64,000 nucleotides of DNA from Ridgeia piscesae. Its lineage: Eukaryota > Annelida > Polychaeta > Sabellida > Siboglinidae. Under the pieces are notes generated by a model. That model had not been told where the DNA came from and made no database searches. It worked only from the letters and a program-made list of their open reading frames with translations. This document shows positions 51,813 through 60,172 of the stretch, piece by piece; position 1 is the stretch's first letter, and each line of letters starts with the position of its first letter. Location of the stretch: contig JAODUO010000053.1 in NCBI GenBank assembly GCA_025642075.2, positions 2,101,001-2,165,000 of the forward strand, written 5' to 3'. The translations under genes and the position numbers were made by a program.

Positions 51813-52719
51813 GCAGTATAAATCAAATAACTAAATACCTAAATAATTCTATAATACTACTGATATAAACTAGTCTATCCCATCATTTGCGAATGTTACT
51901 TGGACACATTCGATTGCTGACAACGGTTCATTTATTTCACTAATGTGTTCTCGCCTGATCATTGACGGCACGGAACACACGACTATAAGCAAAGTAGCAA
52001 TATATATATTGGACGACTAACGAAGAGAGACTGATATAATTTAAGTGCTAAACTACATTCATTGACGTTTTCGTTGTCCTAACCCAAATGGTTTCCTTTA
52101 TCTGATGACGTCAACGTGTAACGTTCAACGAAAGTCATTAAAGGTAAAATAAATAACTTCATTTTATTAAAAAAGTTGATATGTTGACTGTGATGACTTA
52201 ACATGTTGTAATAACAACTTGATCTGGATTTAGAAAAAAATAGTGATAGCTTGACAGTGATGACTTAGAATGTTGTGATTCCGTTGTCAGAGCGAAGGAG
52301 TTCAGGCGTACTTCAACGTGAATGGACACGGAGACCCGCCCGAAGGTTTGCACAACGACATCACCACTCGGAAGATACTGCGCGACCGCGACAACGCTCT
52401 CCTGAAATTGGTCCAAGAGATCTTCCCCTGCTCCAACTTCTACATGGCGCGCTGCCACAGCTCACGTGAGCATGCCCCCGGTTATGTGGCCGATCGTATC
52501 GTCTGACGGTAGTAAAATAACGCGCCTGCTGCCACGTTCTCTTCCAGATTGACACATCCGGAGAAAGCCGCCAATTAAAGACTAGATTCGAAGTGTTGAA
52601 TGTCGCTGGTTCCGGTTTAACCGAACAGCTGGTTCCGGTTTAACCGAACAGCTGGTTCCGGTTTAACCGAACCATTAGACGGCGATGTTAACTTCGTAAT
52701 GTTGAAAAAACCTCATCTG

Positions 52720-52798
<79 letters not shown>

Positions 52799-53309
52799 CC
52801 CAGGATCTTCTTTCCCTGACGTAGTCTCCACTCGGTGTGGTACTTTAAAATAAACGTATTTCATGACAAACGGCGGTAGTGCATTTAGTGCACACAATGT
52901 GTGTCTTATGCTGGCGTGTTATTCTGCTACCACAGTCATCATTGTCAACGCCTTCAATACGGTAGTCGTAAATGTCACCGACGTCGCCGCCGTCGTCGTC
53001 ATTATATTCACTATAATCACCGTCATCAACGTCAGTGTAATCACCATCGCCACCATCATCGACGCTGTAATCGTCAACCCATCATCAGTCTCATCATAAT
53101 GATAACCATCATGGTAGTCGTCAAACCGTCTACTTTATCGAAGACATCGTCATCGTGATAATTATCATCACAAGTGTCGGCATCACCATCGTCATTATTT
53201 TCCTCAGACGTGTTGTTGTTTGTCACCCGCAGACCGCGAGTATGGTCAGTCGTTGGCCAAGGACTGTCAGGTGTTCGTCTATAGACAACCCCCTGCTAAC
53301 GACTGGTAA
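38389..53309 (+). CDS. Secreted two-kringle protein with metallopeptidase-like domain (pseudoenzyme), 11 exons
   Basis: Eleven exons join to 512 codons. Order: signal peptide (1-28); kringle 1 (32-112); kringle 2 (122-202); linker (203-230); basic stretch (231-265); a domain at about 270-487. The last has [64 protein letters not shown] and [10 protein letters not shown], resembling a secreted metallopeptidase family with HEFAH, LW.GTYA..N..EYFAEGVQSWF and H.N.RE motifs. I recall that family from fungi, bacteria and invertebrates but cannot confirm it here. Where HEFAH is expected, the protein has Arg381-Thr-Ile-Ala-Glu385, split by the exon 8/9 junction; the third-ligand Glu (431) remains. 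It is probably a catalytically dead, kringle-targeted extracellular protein. All introns are GT-AG except intron 3, which begins AT. Kringle 1 lacks its sixth cysteine. Confidence 0.85.
39255..39480. repeat. CCCGCCCCGCA-type GC-rich repeat, block 1 (kringle intron 1)
   Basis: Irregular repeats of GCCCGCAGCCCGCCCCGCA separated by short AT-rich spacers such as AATTTTACCACATCA. Confidence 0.85.
40286..40372. repeat. CCCGCCCCGCA-type GC-rich repeat, block 2
   Basis: Same repeat, including CATATTTTGCCATATCCTGG spacers, about 0.8 kb from block 1. Confidence 0.85.
40290..40921 (-). pseudogene. Fragment of an unnamed invertebrate repeated gene family
   Basis: On the minus strand one frame reads [15 protein letters not shown], a TAA stop, then [69 protein letters not shown] and [12 protein letters not shown] associate this wording with a family of unknown function that is expanded in mollusc and cnidarian genomes and may be spread by transposons; that is recollection. 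A single in-frame stop (near 40715) splits it. Family sequence fades into the GC-rich repeat near 40300. It sits inside intron 1 of the kringle gene, on the opposite strand. Confidence 0.6.
40922..41753. other. Rest of kringle intron 1; nothing recognised
   Basis: A 79-codon + strand open frame (41084-41323) has no motif I can place. Confidence 0.3.
41754..41851 (+). CDS. Kringle gene exon 2: first half of kringle 1
   Basis: Residues 29-61. The acceptor TATTTCAG is followed by codons for [24 protein letters not shown] and SK, the standard kringle opening with cysteines 1 and 2 (Cys32, Cys54). Ends in phase 0 at GTGGGT. Only 98 bases, so it has no noticeable open frame. Confidence 0.9.
42103..42140. 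repeat. (AAT)n short triplet repeat
   Basis: About a dozen AAT triplets in kringle intron 2. Confidence 0.9.
43132..43212. repeat. (AT)n microsatellite in kringle intron 2
   Basis: AT tract about 170 bases before exon 3. Confidence 0.95.
43382..43538 (+). CDS. Kringle gene exon 3: second half of kringle 1, donor lost
   Basis: Residues 62-113 plus one base. [20 protein letters not shown] and [19 protein letters not shown] are unmistakable kringle. The expected end at 43538 gives 157 bases, identical in length to exon 5, and the right phase. The intron then begins ATCACTATAT rather than GT, and the final kringle cysteine is Phe112 (CDVPLF in place of CDxPxC). The AT array starts at once. A mutation, a sequence error or a missed alternative donor are all possible. 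Confidence 0.75.
43542..43736. repeat. (AT)n microsatellite abutting exon 3
   Basis: AT tract with ACACAC and AATAT breaks, beginning a few bases after the coding end of exon 3. Confidence 0.96.
43968..44018. repeat. (CCCG)n short repeat
   Basis: GC-rich CCCG tetramers within an otherwise AT-rich intron 3. Confidence 0.85.
44302..44414 (+). CDS. Kringle gene exon 4: first half of kringle 2
   Basis: Residues 114-151. [20 protein letters not shown] and [14 protein letters not shown] give cysteines 1 and 2 of a second kringle (Cys122, Cys144). The acceptor is GACGGCAG and the donor AAG|GTTAGA. Confidence 0.92.
44633..44789 (+). CDS. Kringle gene exon 5: second half of kringle 2
   Basis: Residues 152-203 plus one base. 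[18 protein letters not shown] and [12 protein letters not shown], then LCDIPYC, complete the kringle with all canonical cysteines (166, 185, 197, 202) plus an extra pair (157, 178). The donor is G|GTAAGT. A pentamer array starts about 20 bases later. Confidence 0.95.
44813..45837. repeat. Kilobase chain of pentamer arrays in kringle intron 5
   Basis: TCCAA (to about 44928), GCCAA (to 44965), TGCAA (to about 45068), a long degenerate GTGAC block (to about 45560), a mixed block, then ACGAC/CGACA (45700-45837). All share period 5, and neighbouring blocks differ by one or two bases. The long open frames across it are artefacts. Confidence 0.96.
45838..46689. other. Kringle intron 5; nothing recognised
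   Basis: AT-rich unique sequence. Confidence 0.4.
46690..47160 (-). mobile_element. LINE 3' end relic
   Basis: Minus-strand coding of [36 protein letters not shown] and EVFKIL, then, after a frameshift, [20 protein letters not shown] and [13 protein letters not shown]: the C-terminal tail of a non-LTR element, the same family as the relic at 1-1252. The remainder to 46690 is its 3' untranslated end, with a GGTGGCTATCTTGTTAA motif on the minus strand. Confidence 0.85.
47246..47323 (+). CDS. Kringle gene exon 6: linker
   Basis: Residues 204-229 plus one base: [14 protein letters not shown] and [10 protein letters not shown]. Phase 1-1, with acceptor TGCAATGCAG and donor GTAAGC. It has no recognised fold. 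A minus-strand LINE relic ends about 90 bases upstream of it. Confidence 0.82.
47870..47935 (-). mobile_element. LINE 3' tail fragment
   Basis: The reverse strand reads GTCCACCTGGCACC, then AAGGTGGCAGTCTTGTTAAA, the same 3'-end motif as near 46.70 kb and 1.36 kb. No coding sequence is attached. Confidence 0.5.
48265..48960 (-). mobile_element. LINE reverse-transcriptase relic, internally deleted
   Basis: The minus strand at about 48265-48352 reads [20 protein letters not shown], the palm-A motif. About 48420-48960 reads [37 protein letters not shown] and [12 protein letters not shown], a C-terminal tail. The catalytic block that should lie between is missing. The tail wording differs from that at 47 kb, so this is a different family. 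Confidence 0.8.
49232..49414. repeat. Triplicated 61-bp repeat before exon 7
   Basis: TTATCGGTT begins copies at 49232, 49293 and 49354 at an exact period of 61. Each copy contains CTTGTCTATTTTGC and TTTAGC(T/G)GAGTTCACCTTTG. The third runs straight into the TCGTTAG acceptor. Confidence 0.95.
49420..49584 (+). CDS. Kringle gene exon 7: basic segment and start of peptidase-like domain
   Basis: Residues 230-284 plus one base. It starts with a very basic run ([12 protein letters not shown]), then [20 protein letters not shown] and TEAYNIPVI. The Y..P.V segment corresponds to the beginning of the metallopeptidase-like domain. The acceptor TCGTTAG is at the end of a triplicated 61-bp repeat. Phase 1-1. 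Confidence 0.85.
49631..50455. repeat. (GTTGTTGTG)n / (TTG)n / (TGG)n arrays in kringle intron 7
   Basis: Two copies of a block of roughly 220 bases (from TTGTGCGTCGTTA near 49635 and again near 49857), each carrying GGAAATAGACTGATGGCGGC and a GTTGTTGTG array, followed by TTG and TGG triplet runs. The 300-residue Pro/His/Gln/Asn-rich minus-strand frames are repeat artefacts. Confidence 0.95.
50582..50871 (+). CDS. Kringle gene exon 8: core of peptidase-like domain
   Basis: Residues 285-381. [39 protein letters not shown], then [13 protein letters not shown] and [18 protein letters not shown]. In the family I compare it with, this region has AL..AA..V..ML..RPD, RVA.M...E...D.PE, RGLG and GEENLLC.P.D....NIL and then HEFAH; here the H of HE is Arg381. 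It is the longest exon and clearly coding. Confidence 0.93.
51222..51365 (+). CDS. Kringle gene exon 9: altered zinc-site helix
   Basis: Residues 382-429. It begins [11 protein letters not shown], where the family has EFAHxIHxxGL, and continues [18 protein letters not shown] and [13 protein letters not shown]. Neither histidine ligand nor the catalytic Glu is present at the expected places. Phase 0-0. Confidence 0.93.
51366..52290. other. Kringle intron 9 with (AT)n tracts
   Basis: AT microsatellite at about 51645-51810, broken once near 51697. Nothing else recognised. Confidence 0.9.
52291..52465 (+). CDS. Kringle gene exon 10: EGVQ segment
   Basis: Residues 430-487 plus one base. [20 protein letters not shown], then [20 protein letters not shown] and [16 protein letters not shown]. 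The Glu of EGVQ would be the third zinc ligand in active relatives. The acceptor is GTTGTCAG and the donor C|GTGAGC. Confidence 0.93.
52605..52672. repeat. 23-bp palindromic unit, three tandem copies
   Basis: GCTGGTTCCGGTTTAACCGA plus ACA, about three copies. The core GGTTCCGGTTTAACCGAAC is nearly self-complementary. Kringle intron 10. Confidence 0.9.
52724..52795. repeat. (AT)n microsatellite in kringle intron 10
   Basis: Pure AT tract. Confidence 0.96.
52930..53195. repeat. Degenerate (ATC)n/(GTC)n triplet repeat
   Basis: Decayed triplets ending about 40 bases before exon 11. Confidence 0.7.
53233..53309 (+). CDS. Kringle gene exon 11: C-terminus and stop
   Basis: Residues 488-512 and [23 protein letters not shown] then PANDW. 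One cysteine (Cys499) may pair with one of those near the end of exon 10. There is no membrane anchor. Confidence 0.85.
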
Positions 53310-53494
53310 ACCCTAGACGCCAGCTGTCGTCACGGAGTCAGACAGAATGCAATGATGGATAACTGACAAATGTACGAAGATTATGATCGACTGATTTGTA
53401 ACACGTGCATATCGGGATGTACAGTTTGCACCACGTGTGATAATATGTAACCTGGACATTCGCACCCATTCCGTTATGAACATTATGGTTTTGT

Positions 53495-53500
53495 ATTAAA
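53495..53500 (+). promoter_or_regulatory. Candidate polyadenylation signal, kringle gene
   Basis: ATTAAA, the common variant signal, about 185 bases after the stop codon and about 80 bases before the large minisatellite. Confidence 0.5.
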
Positions 53501-53574
53501 CGATCAGAAATGCATGTGCATAATTAATTGGATTGACATATGTGCTTGTTCACTTTAGTTATTTTGCAGTATTT

Positions 53575-56500
53575 GGGTTGTTGCCTCGGGACGTCCACGT
53601 CATTAATTGGGGTGCTACCTCTGGACGTCCACGTTATTAATTGGGGTGCTACCTCTGGACGTCCACGTTATTAATTGGGGTGCTATCTCTGGGTGTTCAT
53701 GTTATTAACTGGGCTGCTACCTCTGGGAGTCCATGTTATTAATTGGGGTGCTACCTCTGGGTGTTCATGTTATTGACTGGGCTGCTACCTCGCATATTAA
53801 TTGGGTGCTACCTCTGGACGTCCATGTTATTAATTGGGGTGCTACCTCTGGACGTCCATGTTATTAATTGGGTGCTACCCTGGCTCCATGTTATTAATTG
53901 GGTGCTACCTCTGGACGTCCATGTTATTAATTGGGGTGCTACCTCTGGACGTCCATGTTATTAACTGGGCTGCTACCTCTGGACGTCCATGTTATTAATT
54001 GGGGTGCTACCTCTGGATGTTCATGTTATTAACTGGGCTGCTACCTCTGGGCGTCCATGTTATTAATTGGGGTGCTACCTCTGGACGTCCATGTTATTAA
54101 CTGGGTGCTACCTCTGGGTGTTCATGTTATTAACTGGGCTGCTACCTCTGGTGTCCATGTTATTAATTGGGGTGCTACCTCTGGGCGTCCATGTTATTAA
54201 CTGGGTGCTACCTCTGGGCGTCCATGTTATTAATTGGGGTGCTACCTCTGGACGTCCATGTTATTAATTGGGTGCTACCTCTGGGCGTCCATGTTATTAA
54301 TTGGGGTGCTACCTCTGGACGTCCATGTTATTAATTGTGGTGCTACCTCTGGGCGTCCATGTTATTAATTGGGGTGCTACCTCTGGGCGTCCATGTTATT
54401 AATTGTGGTGCTACCTCTGGACGTCCATGTTATTAATTGGGGTGCTACCTCTGGGCGTCCATGTTATTAATTGGGGTGCTACCTCTGGGCGTCCATGTTA
54501 TTAACTGGGGTGCTACCTCTGGGCGTCCATGTTATTAATTGGGGTGCTACCTCTGGGCGTCCATGTTATTAACTGGGTGCTACCTCTGGACGTCCATGTT
54601 ATTAATTGGGGTGCTACCTCTGGGCGTCCATGTTATTAACTGGGGTGCTACCTCTGGACGTCCATGTTATTAACTGGGGTGCTACCTCTGGGCGTCCATG
54701 TTATTAATTGGGGTGCTACCTCTGGGGGTCATGTTATTAACTGGGCTGCTACCTCTGGGCGTCCATGTTATTAATTGGGGTGCTACCTCTGGACGTCCAT
54801 GTTATTAACTGGGCTGCTACCTCTGGGCGTCCATGTTATTAATTGGGGTGCTACCTCTGGACGTCCATGTTATTAACTGGGGTGCTACCTCTGGACGTCC
54901 ATGTTATTAACTGGAGTGCTACCTCTGGACGTCCATGTTATTAATTGGGCTGCTACCTCTGGTCGTCCATGTTATTAATTGGGGTGCTACCTCTGGACGT
55001 CCATGTTATTAATTGGGGTGCTACCTCTGGACGTCCATGTTATTAATTGGGGTGCTACCTCTGGACGTCCATGTTATTAATGGGTGCTACCTCTGGGCGT
55101 CCATGTTATTAATTGGGTGCTACCTCTGGACGTCCATGTTATTAATTGGGGTGCTACCTCTGGACGTCCATGTTATTAATTGGGTGCTACCTCTGGGCGT
55201 CCATGTTATTATGGGTGCTACCTCTGGACGTCCATGTTATTAATTGGGTGCTACCTCTGGACGTCCATGTTATTAATTGGGTGCTACCTCTGGACGTCCA
55301 TGTTATTAATTGGGGTGCTACCTCTGGGCGTCCATGTTATTAATTGGGGTGCTACCTCTGGACGTCCATGTTATTAATGGGTGCTACCTCTGGACGTCCA
55401 TGTTATTAATTGGGGTGCTACCTCTGGACGTCCATGTTATTAATTGGGTGCTACCTCTGGACGTCCATGTTATTAATTGGGGTGCTATCTCTGGGTGTTC
55501 ATGTTATTAACTGGGCTGCTACCTCTGGGCGTCCATGTTATTAATTGGGGTGCTACCTCTGGGCGTCCATGTTATTAACTGGGGTGCTACCTCTGGACGT
55601 CCATGTTATTAATTGGGGTGCTATCTCTGGGCGTCCATGTTATTAATTGGGGTGCTACCTCTGGGCGTCCATGTTATTAATTGGGGTGCTACCTCTGGGT
55701 GTCCATGTTATTAATTGGGGTGCTACCTCTGGACGTCCATGTTATTAATTGGGGTGCTACCTCTGGACGTCCATGTTATTAATTGGGTGCTACCTCTGGG
55801 CGTCCATGTTATTAATTGGGTGCTACCTCTGGGCGTCCATGTTATTAACTGGGCTGCTACCTCTGGGCGTCCATGTTATTAACTGGGCTGCTACCTCTGG
55901 GCGTCCATGTTATTAATTGGGGTGCTACCTCTGGACGTCCATGTTATTAACTGGGCTGCTACCTCTGGGCGTCCATGTTATTAATTGTGGTGCTACCTCT
56001 GGACGTCCATGTTATTAATTGGGGTGCTACCTCTGGACGTCCATGTTATTAATTGTGGTGCTACCTCTGGACGTCCATGTTATTAATTGGGGTGCTACCT
56101 CTGGGCGTCCATGTTATTAACTGGGTGCTACCTCTGGGCGTCCATGTTATTAATTGGGGTGCTACCTCTGGACGTCCATGTTATTAACTGGGGTGCTACC
56201 TCTGGACGTCCATGTTATTAATTGGGTGCTATCTCTGGGTGTTCATGTTATTAACTGGGCTGCTACCTCTGGGCGTCCATGTTATTAATTGGGGTGCTAC
56301 CTCTGGACGTCCATGTTATTAATTGGGGTGCTACCTCTGGGCGTCCATGTTATTAATTGGGTGCTACCTCTGGGCGTCCATGTTATTAATTGGGGTGCTA
56401 CCTCTGGACGTCCATGTTATTAATTGTGGTGCTACCTCTGGGCGTCCATGTTATTAATTGGGTGCTACCTCTGGGCGTCCATGTTATTAATTGGGTGCTA

Positions 56501-59500
56501 CCTCTGGGCGTCCATGTTATTAATTGGGGTGCTACCTCTGGACGTCCAAGTTATTAACTTGGGCTGCTACGTCTGGCGTCCATGTTATTAATTGGGGTGC
56601 TACCTCTGGACGTCCATGTTATTAATGGGGTGCTACCTCTGGCGTGTCCATGTTATTAATGGGCTGCTACCTCTGGACGTCCATGTTATTAACTGGGTGC
56701 TACCTCTGGACGTCCATGTTATTAATTGGGGTGCTACCTCTGGACGTCCATGTTATTAATTGGGGTGCTACCTCTGGACGTCCATGTTATTAATGGGGTG
56801 CTATCTCTGGGTGTTCATGTTATTAACTGGGCTGCTACCTCTGGGCGTCCATGTTATTAATTGGGGTGCTACCTCTGGGCGTCCATGTTATTAATTGGGG
56901 TGCTACCTCTGGACGTCCATGTTATTAATTGGGGTGCTATCTCTGGGTGTACATGTTATTAACTGGGTGCTACCTCTGGACGTCCATGTTATTAATTGGG
57001 GTGCTACCTCTGGACGTCCATGTTATTAATTGGGGTGCTACCTCTGGACGTCCATGTTATTAATTGGGGTGCTACCTCTGGACGTCCATGTTATTAATTG
57101 GGGTGCTACCTCTGGGCGTCCATGTTATTAACTGGGCTGCTACCTCTGGGCGTCCATGTTATTAACTGGGGTGCTACCTCTGGGCGTCCATGTTATTAAC
57201 TGGGCTGCTACCTCTGGACGTCCATGTTATTAATTGGGGTGCTACCTCTGGACGTCCATGTTATTAATTGGGGTGCTACCTCTGGACGTCCATGTTATTA
57301 ATTGGGGTGCTACCTCTGGACGTCCATGTTATTAATTGGGGTGCTACCTCTGGACGTCCATGTTATTAATTGGGTGCTACCTCTGGACGTCCATGTTATT
57401 AATTGGGTGCTACCTCTGGGCGTCCATGTTATTAATTGGGGTGCTACCTCTGGACGTCCATGTTATTAATTGGGGTGCTACCTCTGGGCGTCCATGTTAT
57501 TAACTGGGTGCTACTCTGGGGTCATGTTATTAACTGGGGTGCTACCTCTGGACGTCCATGTTATTAACTTTGGGGTGCTACCTCTGGACGTCCATGTTAT
57601 TAATTGGGGTGCTACCTCTGGACGTCCATGTTATTAATTGGGGTGCTACCTCTGGACGTCCATGTTATTAATTGGGGTGCTACCTCTGGACGTCCATGTT
57701 ATTAATTGTGGTGCTACCTCTGGGCGTCCATGTTATTAATTGGGTGCTACCTCTGGACGTCCATGTTATTAATTGGGGTGCTACCTCTGGACGTCCATGT
57801 TATTAATTGGGGTGCTACCTCTGGACGTCCATGTTATTAATTGGGGTGCTACCTCTGGACGTCCATGTTATTAATTGGGGTGCTACCTCTGGACGTCCAT
57901 GTTATTAACTGGGCTGCTATCTCTGGGTGTTCATGTTATTAACTGGGCTGCTACCTCTGGGCGTCCATGTTATTAATTGGGGTGCTACCTCTGGGCGTCC
58001 ATGTTATTAACTTGTGGTGCTACCTCTGGGCGTCCATGTTATTAATTGGGGTGCTACCTCTGGGCGTCCATGTTATTAACTGGGGTGCTACCTCTGGACG
58101 TCCATGTTATTAATTGGGGTGCTACCTCTGGACGTCCATGTTATTAACTGGGGTGCTACCTCTGGACGTCCATGTTATTAATTGGGGTGCTACCTCTGGG
58201 TGTTCATGTTATTAACTGGGCTGCTACCTCTGGGCGTCCATGTTATTAATTGGGGTGCTACCTCTGGACGTCCATGTTATTAACTGGGGTGCTACCTCTG
58301 GACGTCCATGTTATTAATTGGGTGCTACCTCTGGACGTCCATGTTATTAATTGGGTGCTACCTCTGGACGTCCATGTTATTAATTGGGTGCTACCTCTGG
58401 ACGTCCATGTTATTAATTGGGTGCTACCTCTGGACGTCCATGTTATTAACTGGGGTGCTACCTCTGGACGTCCATGTTATTAACTGGGGTGCTACCTCTG
58501 GACGTCCATGTTATTAATTGGGGTGCTACCTCTGGACGTCCATGTTATTAACTTTGGGGGGCTACCTCTGGGCGTCCATGTTATTAATTGGGTGCTACCT
58601 CTGGACGTCCATGTTATTAATTGGGGTGCTACCTCTGGGCGTCCATGTTATTAACTGGGGTGCTACCTCTGGACGTCCATGTTATTAATTGGGGTGCTAC
58701 CTTTTTTGGGCGTCCATGTTATTAATTGTGGTGCTACCTCTGGACGTCCATGTTATTAATTGGGTGCTACCTCTGGACGTCCATGTTATTAATTGGGTGC
58801 TACCTCTGGCGTCCATGTTATTAATTGGGGTGCTACCTCTGGACGTCCATGTTATTAACTGGGGTGCTACCTCTGGACGTCCATGTTATTAATTGGGGTG
58901 CTATCTCTGGGTGGTCAAGTTATTAACTGGGCTGCTACGTCTGGGCGTCCATGTTATTAATTGGGGTGCTACCTCTGGACGTCCATGTTATTAACTGGGC
59001 TGCTACCTCTGGGCGTCCATGTTATTAATTGGGGTGCTACCTCTGGACGTCCATGTTATTAACTGGGCTGCTACCTCTGGACGTCCATGTTATTAACTGG
59101 GTGCTACCTCTGGACGTCCATGTTATTAATTGTGGTGCTACCTCTGGACGTCCATGTTATTAACTGGGGTGCTACCTCTGGACGTCCATGTTATTAACTG
59201 GGGTGCTACCTCTGGACGTCCATGTTATTAACTGGAGTGCTATCTCTGGGTGTTCATGTTATTAATTGGGCTGCTACCTCTGGGCGTCCATGTTATTAAT
59301 TGGGTGCTACCTCTGGACGTCCATGTTATTAATTGGGGTGCTACCTCTGGGCGTCTATGTTATTAATTGGGGTGCTACCTCTGGACGTCCATGTTATTAA
59401 CTGGGGTGCTACCTCTGGACGTCCAAGTTATTAATTGGGGTGCTACCTCTGGACGTCCATGTTATTAATTGGGGTGCTACATCTGGACGTCCATGTTATT

Positions 59501-60172
59501 AATTGGGGTGCTACCTCTGGGCGTTCATGTTATTAACTGGGCTGCTACCTCTGGGCGTCCATGTTATTAATTGGGGTGCTACCTCTGGGCGTCCATGTTA
59601 TTAACTGGGGTGCTACCTCTGGACGTCCATGTTATTAATTGGGTGCTATCTCTGGACGTCCATGTTATAAATTGGGGTGCTACCTCTGGACGTCCAAGTT
59701 ATTAATTGGGGTGCTACCTCTGGACGTCCATGTTATTTACTGGAGTGCTATCTCTGGGTGTTCATGTTATTAATTGGGCTGCTACCTCTGGGCGTCCATG
59801 TTATTAATTGGGCTGCTACCTCTGGACGTCCATGTTATTAATTGGGGTACTACCTCTGGACGTCCATGTTATTAATTGGGGTGCTACCTCTGGGCGTCCA
59901 TGTTATTAATTGGGGTGCTACCTCTGGACGTCCATGTTATTAACTGGGGTGCTACCTCTGGACGTCCATGTTATTAATTGGGGTGCTACCTCTGGGCGTC
60001 CATGTTATTAATTGGGGTGCTACCTCTGGGCGTCCATGTTATTAACTGGGCTGCTACCTCTGGGCGTCCATGTTATTAACTGGGGTGCTACCTCTGGGCG
60101 TCCATGTTATTAATTGGGCTGCTACCTCTGGGCGTCCACGTTATTAATTGGGGTGCTACCTCTGGACGTCCA
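53575..60172. repeat. 6.6-kb minisatellite, 33-34 bp unit, about 195 copies
   Basis: Tandem units containing ATTAATTGGGGTGCTACCTC and TGGACGTCCATGTT. The common variants are TTAACTGGG, GGGCTGC, TGGGCGTCC and a 33-base form with one G fewer. Each 34-base unit shifts the reading frame by one, so the 60-80 codon open frames seen along it are chance. The ATTAAT and GGACGTCC blocks are perfect palindromes. The right edge falls at the first base of the inverted-arm element at 60171. Confidence 0.97.

Noticed and set aside
52275..52555. Alternative + and - frames over exon 10 of the kringle gene
   Set aside because: Only the frame giving [11 protein letters not shown] is phase-compatible and family-like.
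53575..60172. CRISPR-like array of regularly spaced repeats
   Set aside because: The units are directly abutting with no unique spacers, and the sequence is animal genomic DNA; it is a minisatellite.
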